Positions 25,918 to 35,398 of a stretch of DNA of 64,000 nt are shown one piece after another (position 1 is the first letter of the stretch; every line of letters starts with the position of its first letter). The stretch is taken from assembly GCF_002335805.1 (NCBI RefSeq), contig NZ_NISU01000001.1, forward strand, positions 1,434,079 to 1,498,078, given 5' to 3'. Made by a program: the position numbers and the translations under genes. Below the pieces are notes generated by a model, which was not told the origin of the DNA, ran no database searches, and worked only from the letters and a program-made list of their open reading frames with translations. This DNA is from Bacillus sp. FJAT-45350 (lineage in GTDB: Bacteria; Bacillota; Bacilli; Bacillales; NISU01).

Positions 25918-27858
25918 TTATACATACTCAATTTCATCTAATTTGGGTAATGAAGTACTGTCGATAGAAACAGACTTTTCCACGTAAATTTGATGCCATA
26001 TCATAAAAATGATAACAGCCCATAAGTAACGACTATGGTCTCCTACACTATGCTTACTCTTCCAAAATCCACCTTTGAAGTCATTCTTCCCTTGTCGATG
26101 TTTTTCTAGTTGCTGTAAGATATACTCTTTATTTAGTAAATAGTCAGTGTTACTTTCCTTAATTAAATCCCTAGCCCATTCGTATAATTCATTCTGAAGC
26201 CAATGGCGTGTCGGCACAGGAAAACCAAGTTTTTTTCTATTTACTATTTGTTCAGGGACGATACCTTCAAGTGCTTTTCTTAATGCGTACTTTGTTGTTT
26301 CTTTTGTCACTTTTAAACTAGAATGTAATTCGGAAGCAACTTCAAATACTTTATTATCAAGAAACGGGACTCGTAACTCTAGTGAATGTGCCATCGTCAT
26401 ACGATCTGCTTTAACAAGGATATCTCCTCTCAACCAAGTGTGCATGTCGATATATTGCATTTTCGTAACGTCATCTAAATGGGTTATCTTTTCATAATAA
26501 GGACTTGTGATTGTCTGGTAGTGGCAAGTAAAGTCATATTCTTTTAAGAGTTTCGCTTTTTCTATCTCACTAAATAATTTTGCGTTACCAATATATCGCT
26601 CTTCAATTGGAGTACATCCTCTTTCGATGAAATTCTTCCCTTTAAAATTAGATGGTAAATTATGTGCAATTACTTTAAGGATATCGATGCTATTTTTTGA
26701 AAGTGAAGAAAACCTTTTCAATGAGAGTATTTCTTTATAGATACCATATCCACCAAACAACTCATCCGCTCCTTCTCCGGACAACACAACTTTCACATGC
26801 TTACTTGCTTCTCTAGCCACGAAATAAAGTGGTATCGCTGCTGGATCAGCAACAGGATCGTCCATGTGCCAAACGATTCTAGGTAACTCTTTAACAAATT
26901 CCTCAGGAGTAATTTTATATGATATGTTTTCAACACCTAGCTTTTCTGCGGTTTCTTCCGCTATATCAATTTCACTATAACCGTCTCGCTCAAAGCCAAC
27001 AGTAAATGTTTTAATTTTCGGGTTAACCTCTTTTGCTAACGCTACAATAGCTGTAGAGTCTATTCCACTTGATAGAAATGAACCTACAGGAACATCGCTC
27101 CTCATATGAATATTGACAGAATCCCTAAGTGCATCAATGATTTTTTCAGTACTTTGTTGTAATGACGTAATTGAAGGTGTAAATATAGGTCCCCAATACT
27201 TCTCAATCTGTAATGGTTGTCCTACTTTTTTTACAAATAGATTCCCTGGTTCTAACTTCATAATCTCCTTAGAAATGGTTAATGGCTCAGGTACATATTG
27301 ATAAGTTAGATAATGATGCAATGCTTCTTTGTTCACTGTATCTTGCTTTTCCGTTAGCAAAATACTTTTCTTTTCAGAAGCAACAATTAACTCGCTTTTT
27401 TTTTCAAGATAATAGAAAGGTTTAATTCCAAATCGGTCTCTTGCTCCATAAAGGATTTGCTCTTGTTTATCCCATATAACAATAGCGAACATACCTCGTA
27501 GTTCTTTAAAAGCTTGCTCTTTTTTTTCGGAGAATAAGGCGATTATTACTTCTGTATCAGAATGAGTTTGAAAAGAAAAGCCCTTCTCTCGTAATATATT
27601 TTTTAATTCAATGTAATTATAAATTTCTCCATTAAAGATAATCCAATATCGTTCATTTTCATATGTTAATGGTTGTTTTCCATTTTCTAAGTCAATGATA
27701 CTTAACCTTCTAAAGCCAAATTTGACATAATCATCTATATAATAACCAACATCGTCTGGTCCTCGATGAGTAATGATATTTGTCATATTTACAAATGTGC
27801 TATCGCTTATACGCCCTTCCGCATTACTATTTTGTAAATAACCTACAAAACCACACAT
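25918..27858 (-). CDS. asnB: Asparagine synthetase (glutamine-hydrolysing), AsnO/AsnB type
   Basis: Makes asparagine from aspartate, glutamine and ATP; 646 residues. N-terminal class II glutamine amidotransferase begins MCGFVGYLQ with the nucleophile Cys2, followed by RRLSIIDLENGKQPL and FNGEIYNYIEL. The C-terminal synthetase has the PP-loop SFLSSGIDSTAIVAL and VVLSGEGADELFGGY. The N-terminal sequence is closest in style to B. subtilis AsnO (YisO), a sporulation-time enzyme whose gene lies near gerP there too. ATG at 27858 follows AGGAGG. Single gene with its own terminator. Confidence 0.92.
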   Translation of the reverse strand: MCGFVGYLQNSNAEGRISDSTFVNMTNIITHRGPDDVGYYIDDYVKFGFRRLSIIDLENGKQPLTYENERYWIIFNGEIYNYIELKNILREKGFSFQTHSDTEVIIALFSEKKEQAFKELRGMFAIVIWDKQEQILYGARDRFGIKPFYYLEKKSELIVASEKKSILLTEKQDTVNKEALHHYLTYQYVPEPLTISKEIMKLEPGNLFVKKVGQPLQIEKYWGPIFTPSITSLQQSTEKIIDALRDSVNIHMRSDVPVGSFLSSGIDSTAIVALAKEVNPKIKTFTVGFERDGYSEIDIAEETAEKLGVENISYKITPEEFVKELPRIVWHMDDPVADPAAIPLYFVAREASKHVKVVLSGEGADELFGGYGIYKEILSLKRFSSLSKNSIDILKVIAHNLPSNFKGKNFIERGCTPIEERYIGNAKLFSEIEKAKLLKEYDFTCHYQTITSPYYEKITHLDDVTKMQYIDMHTWLRGDILVKADRMTMAHSLELRVPFLDNKVFEVASELHSSLKVTKETTKYALRKALEGIVPEQIVNRKKLGFPVPTRHWLQNELYEWARDLIKESNTDYLLNKEYILQQLEKHRQGKNDFKGGFWKSKHSVGDHSRYLWAVIIFMIWHQIYVEKSVSIDSTSLPKLDEIEYV

Positions 27859-28124
27859 TAATTTTCCTCCTAAAAATACTAACTTGCTCGTATTTTTGTT
27901 GTATTTAGATTGATAGACAATAGTATTAAGAAGATTTTACTACAAAATTTTGCAAAATCTATGGAGTTTTTAAAAAACATTTGAAATCTTTCATAATTTG
28001 ACAAAGATTCTAGAAAAAAGTGTTTTCGACTATGAAAGAATTGATTTCTAGCAAGATACTTGTACATATTTAGCTAAACTTTTTAATAATATATACTAAT
28101 AAACTGGGAAAGGAGCATAACCAT

Positions 28125-28715
28125 TTGTTACTACCAATGATTCTCAGTGTCATTTTTGTTTTATTATTAGTTTGGATAATTTGTCTTTCATATTTATACA
28201 AAGGGCAACTTAGTAACATGGTAGGTATGGTAGTTTCGATGACAATTGGAATGATCGTTGGATTAAGTATAGGTACATTATTAGCAGTACTATATCCACA
28301 TTCATTCTTTGAAGTAACAGTGATAAGTATGTTAATTGGTTCAATACTAGGTGTATTAACTGGCCTCCCCTTTTCATTAGTTGCAATCATTGATGGACTA
28401 ATGTCAGGAATTATGGGTGGTATGATGGGTGCGATGTTAGGCGTAATGATCTCCCCAGAAAATCATAACCAACTCTTAAACATTATGAGTTTATGGACTG
28501 TGGGTGTCTTCTTCCTCACCTATTTGTTACAGGTATCAGAGATAAATAAAATAGGAAAGAACAATAATCTCTTTTTAAAGCCTCTCACGTACTTTATTGT
28601 CGTATGTATCTTTATCTATAGCTTTACAAATTATACTTTTGAGCCTACTACTAATAATCTAAATCACCATACACCAGATGGTCATTATCACGAATTGTTT
28701 ATAAATGAAGACTAA
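28125..28715 (+). CDS. Glycine-zipper integral membrane protein with His-rich tail
   Basis: 196 residues, TTG start behind AAGGAG (28110-28115). Five to six hydrophobic helices. The middle is full of small-residue spacings (GMIVGLSIGTLLAV, GSILGVLTG, then GLMSGIMGGMMGAMLGVMIS), typical of tightly packed glycine-zipper helices and rich in Met. The C-terminus has NNLNHHTPDGHYHELF, a cluster of His. I do not recognise a named family. Met-rich helices plus His would suit a metal-handling role, but this is conjecture. Confidence 0.65.
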   Translation: MLLPMILSVIFVLLLVWIICLSYLYKGQLSNMVGMVVSMTIGMIVGLSIGTLLAVLYPHSFFEVTVISMLIGSILGVLTGLPFSLVAIIDGLMSGIMGGMMGAMLGVMISPENHNQLLNIMSLWTVGVFFLTYLLQVSEINKIGKNNNLFLKPLTYFIVVCIFIYSFTNYTFEPTTNNLNHHTPDGHYHELFINED

Positions 28716-28875
28716 TTTCACAAAGTTACTGTACAAATAACTGTATAAAAGAAGGTATACTTATTTAAATAACTCTTGTTCTCTTTTAAATGAAAAGCTT
28801 TTCTTTTGGAATGGATAATTGTTTTATATACATTGTCATTTAGAGGTAAAGGAAATGTTATATGCACTATCGAAA

Positions 28876-28887
28876 TACTATATAGTA
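28876..28887. promoter_or_regulatory. 12-base palindrome upstream of the SDR gene
   Basis: TACTATATAGTA is a perfect palindrome about 110 bases upstream of the SDR start. The rest of the 284-base gap shows nothing else clear. Confidence 0.25.
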
Positions 28888-28999
28888 GTCATACATGGCT
28901 AGGTCAATAACAGCCTCGTTTAGCATCTAATTGTGACCTCTAAAGAATTATTCGTGTATAGAACATGTTAAAAACTCAACTTTATAGAGGGAGGAAATT

Positions 29000-29761
29000 A
29001 TGAATACAAAAAAAAGCCGAACAGTTATTGTTACTGGAGCAGCGCAAGGTATTGGTTATGCAATTGCTGAATCATTTGTGAAAAATGGAGACTTTGTTGC
29101 CATATGTGACTTACAATTTGAGGCTGCAAAAAAAGCAGCTCAGGAATTAAAAAATGCAAAAGGTTATAAAGTAGATGTTACTAATGAAGAAAATATTAAA
29201 ACATTTGTAGAAGAGCTTGTGAAAGAACGTGGTTCAATTGATGTTTTAATAAATAATGCAGGTATACAACATATTGATAAAGTTGAAAATTATTCTCTTG
29301 ATAAATGGAACTTAGTACTTGATGTTGTACTAACTGGTTCTTTCCTAATGATAAAGCATACAATCCCTTTCATGAAGGAGCAATTATACGGAAGAATTAT
29401 TAATATATCCTCCGCACATGGAAAAATGGCATCACCATTTAAATCTGCTTATGTTTCAGCAAAGCATGGGGTTGTTGGTTTAACAAGGTCGGTAGCTTTA
29501 GAAACAATAGACTTTGGTATAACATGTAATACGATTATGCCTGGACCGGTACGAACAGAGATAATAGAGAAACAATTAGCTAATCTCGCAAAGGAAGATA
29601 ATACAACTGAACAAGAAGCACTTGAAAAACACATTTTAGGTAAGCAACCAATGAAGCGTCTGCTGGAACCTTCTGAAATTGCAGATGCAGCTGTATTCTT
29701 AGCATCTGACGGTGCTGCTGCGATAACTGGTGATTCCATGAGTGTATCTGGTGGAATGTAG
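29000..29761 (+). CDS. 3-hydroxybutyrate-dehydrogenase-like short-chain dehydrogenase
   Basis: 253 residues, classical SDR: TGAAQGIGYAIAESF (NAD-binding), NNAGIQHIDKVENY, the Ser in INISSAHGKMASPFKSAYVS and Tyr-Lys in YVSAKHG. NNAGIQHI, SAHGK and the C-terminal GDSMSVSGGM resemble D-3-hydroxybutyrate dehydrogenases, which interconvert 3-hydroxybutyrate and acetoacetate with NAD. The fine substrate is uncertain since related SDRs use other hydroxy acids or sugars. ATG at 29000 behind GGGAGG. It is convergent with the organic-acid locus across a shared terminator. Confidence 0.85.
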   Translation: MNTKKSRTVIVTGAAQGIGYAIAESFVKNGDFVAICDLQFEAAKKAAQELKNAKGYKVDVTNEENIKTFVEELVKERGSIDVLINNAGIQHIDKVENYSLDKWNLVLDVVLTGSFLMIKHTIPFMKEQLYGRIINISSAHGKMASPFKSAYVSAKHGVVGLTRSVALETIDFGITCNTIMPGPVRTEIIEKQLANLAKEDNTTEQEALEKHILGKQPMKRLLEPSEIADAAVFLASDGAAAITGDSMSVSGGM

Positions 29762-29818
29762 ATTAATGGATATTCCGTTGTTGGTTTCCTGTAATAATAA
29801 ACGCTGTTATACTTAAAA

Positions 29819-29870
29819 TAAGAAGACACCTCAAATCATGAAAATAATGATTTTTTGAGGTGTCTTCTTA
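29819..29870. terminator. Bidirectional terminator between SDR and 2-hydroxyacid dehydrogenase
   Basis: AAGAAGACACCTCAAA pairs with TTTGAGGTGTCTTCTT within a longer A/T-rich stem; it serves both convergent genes. Confidence 0.85.
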
Positions 29871-29883
29871 TTTAGCTTGAAAG

Positions 29884-30846
29884 TTACTCTACTATATTAG
29901 GTGGTTGTTCCCCACATACTCCTTTCACTAGATTTTTAGCTCCACACATTGCCATATCTAAACGGGTTTTATGTGTCGCTGAACCAATATGAGGAACAAC
30001 TGTTACATTTTCCATTTTTAGCAATGGATTATCTTTTTCAACAGGCTCCTTCTTAAATACATCAAGTCCGGCCCCTTTTATCTTTTTACTTTGTAGAGCC
30101 TCAATTAAAGCTTGTTCATCTACTGTACCACCACGAGAAACATTAATAAAAAATGCTGTTTCTTTCATTAGCTCAAATTCTTTAGTACCTATTAGGTTTG
30201 TTGTTTCTGGCGTCAACGGTGTCAGTAGTACAACAAAGTCTGAGCGTTTAAGAAGATGCTCCATCGAACAATATTCAGCTTCCGTTCTCTTCTCCACTTC
30301 TTCTTTTCTTCTACGATTATGATAAAGTACTTCCATATCGAAACCGTATTTTGCTTTTCTAGCTAATACTTCTCCGATACGTCCCATTCCGATAATTCCT
30401 ATTGTTGAATGGTGTACATCGACCCCAAATAACTTTTCATCCTGTCCTTTTTCCCAGTATCCATCTTTTACATAATTATTTAGTTCAGGAAGTCTTCTAG
30501 CAACGCTTAACATCAAACCAAGCGTTAATTCTGCTACTGTATCATCTAAAACGTGTGGAGTGTTAGTACCTATTACGTCTCTTGCTTTCATTGCCTTAAG
30601 GTCAAAGTTATTATATCCTACAAATGAATTACTAACTATCTTTAAACGTGGCGCGTGATCAAGCAACTCTTGATCGATTTTCACAATATCATTTAATAGC
30701 AATCCATCTATGTCCTCTAATTCTTTATAAAGAGCTTCTCGACTAATTGGTTCTTTTGAATTCCAAATTCGATAATCGCAATAACTACTAATAAACTCTT
30801 CTACTTCCTTTGGTATAGCTTTACTTATAAATATTTTTGGTTTCAC
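29884..30846 (-). CDS. D-2-hydroxyacid dehydrogenase (glyoxylate/hydroxypyruvate reductase-like)
   Basis: 320 residues. Rossmann motif TIGIIGMGRIGEVLARKA, catalytic Arg in INVSRGGTVDE, Glu in LDVFKKEPVEKDNP and His in VVPHIGSATHKTR. Reduces a 2-oxoacid such as glyoxylate, hydroxypyruvate or 2-ketogluconate using NAD(P)H. GTG start at 30846, overlapping by GTGA the end of the frameshifted Dabb gene's restored frame. Last gene of the locus dehydratase - reductase - dctPQM - Dabb - this gene. Confidence 0.9.
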   Translation of the reverse strand: MKPKIFISKAIPKEVEEFISSYCDYRIWNSKEPISREALYKELEDIDGLLLNDIVKIDQELLDHAPRLKIVSNSFVGYNNFDLKAMKARDVIGTNTPHVLDDTVAELTLGLMLSVARRLPELNNYVKDGYWEKGQDEKLFGVDVHHSTIGIIGMGRIGEVLARKAKYGFDMEVLYHNRRRKEEVEKRTEAEYCSMEHLLKRSDFVVLLTPLTPETTNLIGTKEFELMKETAFFINVSRGGTVDEQALIEALQSKKIKGAGLDVFKKEPVEKDNPLLKMENVTVVPHIGSATHKTRLDMAMCGAKNLVKGVCGEQPPNIVE

Positions 30847-31170
30847 TTTTTCAATCTCCCATCATTAAATATTAGGTCACTAAAATCAGCAGTGACAACA
30901 TGAACAACCCCAATTTCCTTTGCATAGGATAGTAATTCTTGGTAGTATGGATTTATAATTATAGTTCTCTCTAACGATTCTTGTTTTAAAAAACGTACTG
31001 TAACTCCAATAATCATATCTTTGAAAACGATGGCTAAAATTTAGCCCTGCTTGAATATCAACAATACCAGGTATTTTCAATTTAAAACCATATGTTTTTT
31101 CAATTAGTTTTTCTTTTTCTTCACTGGAAGTGTTTGAATCAAATCTAAATAGAACCATATGCTCAACCAT
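30843..31170 (-). pseudogene. Dabb (stress-responsive A/B barrel) protein, frameshifted
   Basis: The start MVEHMVLFRFDSNTSSEEKE and KIPGIVDIQAGLNFSHRF are the signature of Dabb proteins. After that the frame goes astray and ends in a 94-residue product. Removing one T from the TTTT at 31027-31024 restores ...SHRFKDMIIGVTVRFLKQES, ending VVHVVTADFSDLIFNDGRLK and a TGA at 30845-30843 that overlaps the next gene as GTGA. The restored product is about 108 residues, normal for the family. As written the protein is truncated. Dabb proteins often accompany sugar-acid or aromatic catabolic genes as small dimeric enzymes. Confidence 0.75.
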
Positions 31171-31197
31171 ACGTAACCCCCTATTTAATAGCCTCTC

Positions 31198-32478
31198 CTA
31201 CTTAATGAACCATTCTAGTGGCACGGTTACTAAAGAAGGGAAAAAGATTAGTAGGATAAGGACTAAGACTTCTACGAGAAGGAATGGCCATATTCCCCGA
31301 ATAAGATTTTCTATACTTACCTTCCCAACTCCAGAGGCGACGTTCAAAACTGCTCCTACAGGAGGTGTTAGTAAACCAATACAAACTGTTAAAACAAATA
31401 TAACTCCAAAATATACAGGGTCAATGCCAGCTGCAGTTATAAGGGGCATGAGAACTGGTGTTAATATGAGTATCGTGGGAATAAGATCCATTACAGTTCC
31501 GACGATTAATATTAGGAATATAATAGCAAATAATAGAAGTAACTGATTGTCAACTAAAGGTCCTAATAAGCTTGTTACAAGAGTTGGAATGTTTGCAACT
31601 GTGATTAACCAGGCTGTAACCATTGCTGCAGCGGCTAAAAACATTACAATACTAGTTGTTCTTGCTGATGATACTAATATTTGATATAAATCCTTTATCT
31701 GTAACTCTCGATAGATGACAAGTCCCACAAATAAAGCATATACTGCTGCAATTACTGCTGCCTCAGTTGGTGTGAAGACCCCACCACGTAAGCCTCCTAC
31801 TATTAATACTGGTAGAAAAAGTGCCCAAACCGCTTGTCTGGTAGCAATCAACATTTCTTTCAACGACTTACGAGAGCTAACCTGAACCTCATCTTTTCTT
31901 ATTATTATCGCCCAAGCTATTGCCAGCCCAACACCTAGCATGAGACCAGGTACAATCCCTGCCATAAATAATTGAGAAATTGATACACCACTAGTAACAC
32001 CAAATATAATCATTGGAATACTAGGTGGAATAATAGGTGCAATAATACCTCCAGAAGCTATTAAACCAGTGGAACGCTCTCTATCATAACCAGCCTTTAC
32101 CATCATGGGGATCAAAATTGCTCCAAGTGCTGCAGTATCTGCAACGGCCGAACCAGACAATCCTGCAAATAAAATACTAGAAATGATAGCTACATATCCG
32201 AGTCCTCCACGAATATGTCCTACTAGGGACATTGCAAAATTTATGATTCTTTTTGAAATTCCCCCCGCATTCATTAACTCACCAGCAAGGATAAAAAATG
32301 GAATAGCCATGAGAGGGAAGTTATCAGCTCCATTAATAAGGTTTTGTGCAATAATTTGACTATTAAAAATATCAAGATAGAGCATCAATGCAACGCCACT
32401 TATAAGTAGTGCTAAAGCAATTGGAACTCCAAGTACCATAACCCCTAATAATGAACCAACAAAAACTGCTAAGGCCAT
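31198..32478 (-). CDS. dctM: TRAP transporter large permease, second system
   Basis: 426 residues, DctM family: VPIALALLISGVALM, PFFILAGELMNAGGISKRII, SGSAVADTAALGAILIPMM, IIPPSIPMIIFGVTSGVS and a closing LLTPPVGAVLNVASGVGKV. Only moderately like the first system's DctM. The start overlaps the dctQ stop as TAATG. It is closer to sugar-acid-type (SiaM/YiaN-like) permeases in its Ala/Gly-rich helices, in line with the dehydratase and reductase genes next to it. Confidence 0.92.
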   Translation of the reverse strand: MALAVFVGSLLGVMVLGVPIALALLISGVALMLYLDIFNSQIIAQNLINGADNFPLMAIPFFILAGELMNAGGISKRIINFAMSLVGHIRGGLGYVAIISSILFAGLSGSAVADTAALGAILIPMMVKAGYDRERSTGLIASGGIIAPIIPPSIPMIIFGVTSGVSISQLFMAGIVPGLMLGVGLAIAWAIIIRKDEVQVSSRKSLKEMLIATRQAVWALFLPVLIVGGLRGGVFTPTEAAVIAAVYALFVGLVIYRELQIKDLYQILVSSARTTSIVMFLAAAAMVTAWLITVANIPTLVTSLLGPLVDNQLLLLFAIIFLILIVGTVMDLIPTILILTPVLMPLITAAGIDPVYFGVIFVLTVCIGLLTPPVGAVLNVASGVGKVSIENLIRGIWPFLLVEVLVLILLIFFPSLVTVPLEWFIK

Positions 32479-33026
32479 TACCTTTCCTCCCCTACTATTG
32501 ACTTCTCTTCTCCATGAGAGGGACTTACTACTATTTCATCTGTTTCGGTAACAAAGTCATTTGTCTGTTGTTTTTTTATAAATACAATATAAAGATTATA
32601 AAAAACAATAAGAGCCATCCCTAAACTCGTTATTAGACCAATGCCATATACAAAGGACATGGATATACCTGTTGCAGGTGCAATTGTATTCATATTAATC
32701 TTGACTAATTTCCAACTTCCCTCAAGTACTAACCATAACGCAAAAAGAATTAATATATTTCTAATTAAATAGACAACTTTTTTTGTTTTTGGGGGTAACC
32801 TCTTGAAAAATAAATCAATACCAATATGTTCATTTCTTTTGAATGCAATGATTGCTCCTAAAAAAATCATCCATACAAATAAAAAACGAGACATTTCCTC
32901 AGAATAGGTAATACCAGAATTAAAAAAGTATCGTAGAACTACATTTCCAAAAACCAATATAGTCATACCTACAAGTGCGAGTGCCATAAAAAAATTCAAT
33001 GAATTATTTAACCATTTGAATATCAT
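32478..33026 (-). CDS. dctQ: TRAP transporter small permease, second system
   Basis: 182 residues with four membrane helices and a hydrophilic acidic C-terminus (FVTETDEIVVSPSHGEEKS). DctQ marks: GNVVLRYFFNSGITYSEEMS, FVWMIFLGAIIAFKRNEHIG. It overlaps dctM. A 249-base gap with a perfect hairpin separates it from dctP. Confidence 0.9.
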   Translation of the reverse strand: MIFKWLNNSLNFFMALALVGMTILVFGNVVLRYFFNSGITYSEEMSRFLFVWMIFLGAIIAFKRNEHIGIDLFFKRLPPKTKKVVYLIRNILILFALWLVLEGSWKLVKINMNTIAPATGISMSFVYGIGLITSLGMALIVFYNLYIVFIKKQQTNDFVTETDEIVVSPSHGEEKSIVGEER

Positions 33027-33190
33027 AATTCGCTGGCCTCCTACTAGAAATTAGTTAGTTTAAAACACCTCACAATATAAGCATAGATGATTTGATTTCT
33101 ATGTATAGACATAATATTCTGAATTTAATTCAACTAAATTCTTTTATAAATTTTAGCTATTTTACTTTTATTCATTACTAGAGTAATATA

Positions 33191-33234
33191 GACTGTTCTA
33201 AAAAGTTCTACCCCTTTTTAGAACAGTCTTTTTT
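33191..33234. other. Perfect 15-pair hairpin between dctP and dctQ
   Basis: GACTGTTCTAAAAAG (33191-33205) and CTTTTTAGAACAGTC (33214-33228) with an eight-base loop. The T-run (33229-33234) lies on the plus-strand side, so on the operon's own strand it lacks a T tract and would be a stabiliser or partial terminator; on the plus strand it would terminate antisense transcription. Confidence 0.6.
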
Positions 33235-33275
33235 AGGTGCATACTACCATTAAAAGTTTAAAGATACTTTACTGC

Positions 33276-34340
33276 TTAGTTTCGGAGCTTGTTTATTTCT
33301 TCTATAAATTCATTTACAAGATCCTCACCTATTTCTTTAGAATATTTATCAACAATAGGTTGAGTTAATTCTTGCATTTTTTCTCTTTCTTCTAATGATA
33401 ATTCATTTACTTCAATTAAATTATCTTTAGTTAAATATTCAATTGTTTCTTCTTCCATTGCTCTATTTACTTCTCGTTGATATAGACTTGCTTCATTTGC
33501 TGCTTCTTGTACAATCGAGCGTTCTTGCTCTGTTAATTTATCCCAAAAATGTTTACTTAAAATTATGATTGCTGGGTTATAAACATAATTTGTAAGACTG
33601 AAGTTAGTCTGTACTTCATATAACTTTTCATGATCTACCATTGGTGTTGTGGCATCTGTGCCATCAATTGCTTTACTTTCTAGAGCAGAAAAAACCTCAG
33701 AAAAACCCATCGGGGTTGGATTCGCTCCCAATGCCCGATATATTTCTAAATGTATTTCGTTTTGCATAGTACGAATCTTTAATCCCTTAAAGTCTTCGAC
33801 ACTTTGTATGGCATGCTTACTATTCGTTACGCTCCGAAACCCATTCTCAGCAAAACTAAGACCAATCAAATTATGTTGAGATAGATTGTTTAATAACCCT
33901 TGCCCTACTGGTCCATCAAGTACTACATCAGCTTCTTCCCCACTATTAAATATAAACGGTAAGTCAAAGATACCAAATTCTTTTGATACCGCATATAAAG
34001 GACCCGTCGAAGAAATCGCTGCTTCTTGAATGCCTCCTTGTAACGATTCGATCACTTGTCTTTCATCACCTAATGTGCCACCGTAATATAACTCAACTTT
34101 CATTTTTCCGTCACTTTTTTCTTCAATAATCTCAGCAAACTTCGCTAAACCTTGACTTAACGGGTGTCTTTCAGGACTTGGAGCGCTAGCCTTAATTACA
34201 TGCTCATTTATTCCATTTGTTTCTTTACTTTGAGGTGAATCTGTTCCGTTTGTATTGCCCACATCATCACTACCACACGCCCCGAGAAGAATTACCCCAG
34301 GTAAGATTCCAAACAGAATGTTTCTAATCCACTTTTTCAT
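33276..34340 (-). CDS. dctP: TRAP substrate-binding lipoprotein, second system
   Basis: 354 residues with lipobox VILLGAC (Cys about 22) and an Asn/Ser-rich linker. DctP fold: VIKASAPSPERHPLSQGLAK, YYGGTLGDERQVIESLQGG, VEDFKGLKIRTMQNEIHLEI with the substrate Arg in KIRTMQN, and FSEVFSALESKAIDGTD. The NEIHLEIYRALGANPTPM region is like sialic-/aldonic-acid-type DctP proteins. First gene of dctPQM. A cre-like box lies about 130 bases upstream of its start. Confidence 0.92.
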   Translation of the reverse strand: MKKWIRNILFGILPGVILLGACGSDDVGNTNGTDSPQSKETNGINEHVIKASAPSPERHPLSQGLAKFAEIIEEKSDGKMKVELYYGGTLGDERQVIESLQGGIQEAAISSTGPLYAVSKEFGIFDLPFIFNSGEEADVVLDGPVGQGLLNNLSQHNLIGLSFAENGFRSVTNSKHAIQSVEDFKGLKIRTMQNEIHLEIYRALGANPTPMGFSEVFSALESKAIDGTDATTPMVDHEKLYEVQTNFSLTNYVYNPAIIILSKHFWDKLTEQERSIVQEAANEASLYQREVNRAMEEETIEYLTKDNLIEVNELSLEEREKMQELTQPIVDKYSKEIGEDLVNEFIEEINKLRN

Positions 34341-34469
34341 AATTTCCCCCTTATAGTATAAGCATAAATTTAAAATGTACCTACAAACAAAATTAACATT
34401 TACATTAGAATGAGATAATGAAGAATCTACTCATTCTTTTTCCATTCCTAAAGTCTTAACCAGCTGTAA

Positions 34470-34483
34470 AGAAAACGCTTTCA
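34470..34483. promoter_or_regulatory. cre-like box upstream of the second dctP
   Basis: Read on the minus strand TGAAAGCGTTTTCT matches the cre consensus except for the last base. It lies between the reductase stop and the dctP start. Confidence 0.4.
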
Positions 34484-34501
34484 TTTGTGTGTAACATCAC
34501 T

Positions 34502-35398
34502 TTAATATTCTGCTAATCTAGAATCCTTAACAATTACATTACATTGTTTTTCAATAGGTTGTATAACTGCAGACATATCTAATTCTGATAAATCTTGTTT
34601 TATAGCAGTTACAAATGCTTTTTCAGCTAAACTTCCAGTTCTTTCTTTAATACCTGCTATTTCAAAAAGTTGGTTAGCAATTCTAATATCTTTTTCCATA
34701 TACTTCAATGCTCCACCAAGACCAAAATCACGTTTTAACACATGGTTACCGATATGACGACGTAGCATACGACTGTCACCATAACTCGACTTTAAAATAT
34801 CGAATAACTTTTCTGGTGGTAGTCCATGCGCTGTACCTGCAACCATTACTTCAGACGCTGCTAGAGAATGAACAGCTACTAGGTACTGATTCATTAATTT
34901 AGCCACACTTCCAAGTCCAGAGTCTCCCAAAAGGTGAATTTTTTCACCAATTGTCTTTAAGATGGGTAAAACTCTTTCAAAAGCAGTTTGATTCCCACCT
35001 ACCATAATCGTTAACTTGCCTTGTTCTACACCTTCTGGGCCACCACTTATCGGTGCATCAAGGTAATGAATGCCTTTCGTAGATGCCTGGCTAGCGATCC
35101 TAATACTTGTATCCATATCAATTGTAGTAAAATCAACACAAACGGTATCTGCTTGGGCAAGTTCTATTACCGTGTTGTAAACTTGTTCAACATCCTTTGG
35201 CATCGATAAGCATGTAAAGACTACATCACAATTGGTAACAAGTTTTGGTATATTTTCTGCAGGCCTAGCTCCTTTTTCTATTAATGGAGCCATCTTTTTA
35301 CGAGTTCGATTATAGACCGTAACCTCATAGTCTGCTTGAAGAAATCTTTCTACCATTCGTGCACCCATTACTCCAAGACCTATAAAGCCTATACGCAT
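34502..35398 (-). CDS. 3-hydroxyisobutyrate/tartronate-semialdehyde reductase-like enzyme
   Basis: 298 residues, beta-hydroxyacid dehydrogenase family: IGFIGLGVMGARMVERFLQ (NAD(P) site), DAPISGGPEGVEQGKLTIMV (substrate-binding), GLGSVAKLMNQYLVAVHSLA with the catalytic Lys. Such enzymes include GarR, GlxR and 3-hydroxyisobutyrate dehydrogenase. In a locus with a sugar-acid dehydratase and a TRAP transporter, a GarR-like role is plausible but unproven. ATG at 35398 follows AAAGGGGGAAGG. Confidence 0.88.
   Translation of the reverse strand: MRIGFIGLGVMGARMVERFLQADYEVTVYNRTRKKMAPLIEKGARPAENIPKLVTNCDVVFTCLSMPKDVEQVYNTVIELAQADTVCVDFTTIDMDTSIRIASQASTKGIHYLDAPISGGPEGVEQGKLTIMVGGNQTAFERVLPILKTIGEKIHLLGDSGLGSVAKLMNQYLVAVHSLAASEVMVAGTAHGLPPEKLFDILKSSYGDSRMLRRHIGNHVLKRDFGLGGALKYMEKDIRIANQLFEIAGIKERTGSLAEKAFVTAIKQDLSELDMSAVIQPIEKQCNVIVKDSRLAEY

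Noticed and set aside
31202-31384. 60-aa minus-strand ORF at the end of the second dctM
   Set aside because: Same strand but another frame inside a conserved gene; shadow.
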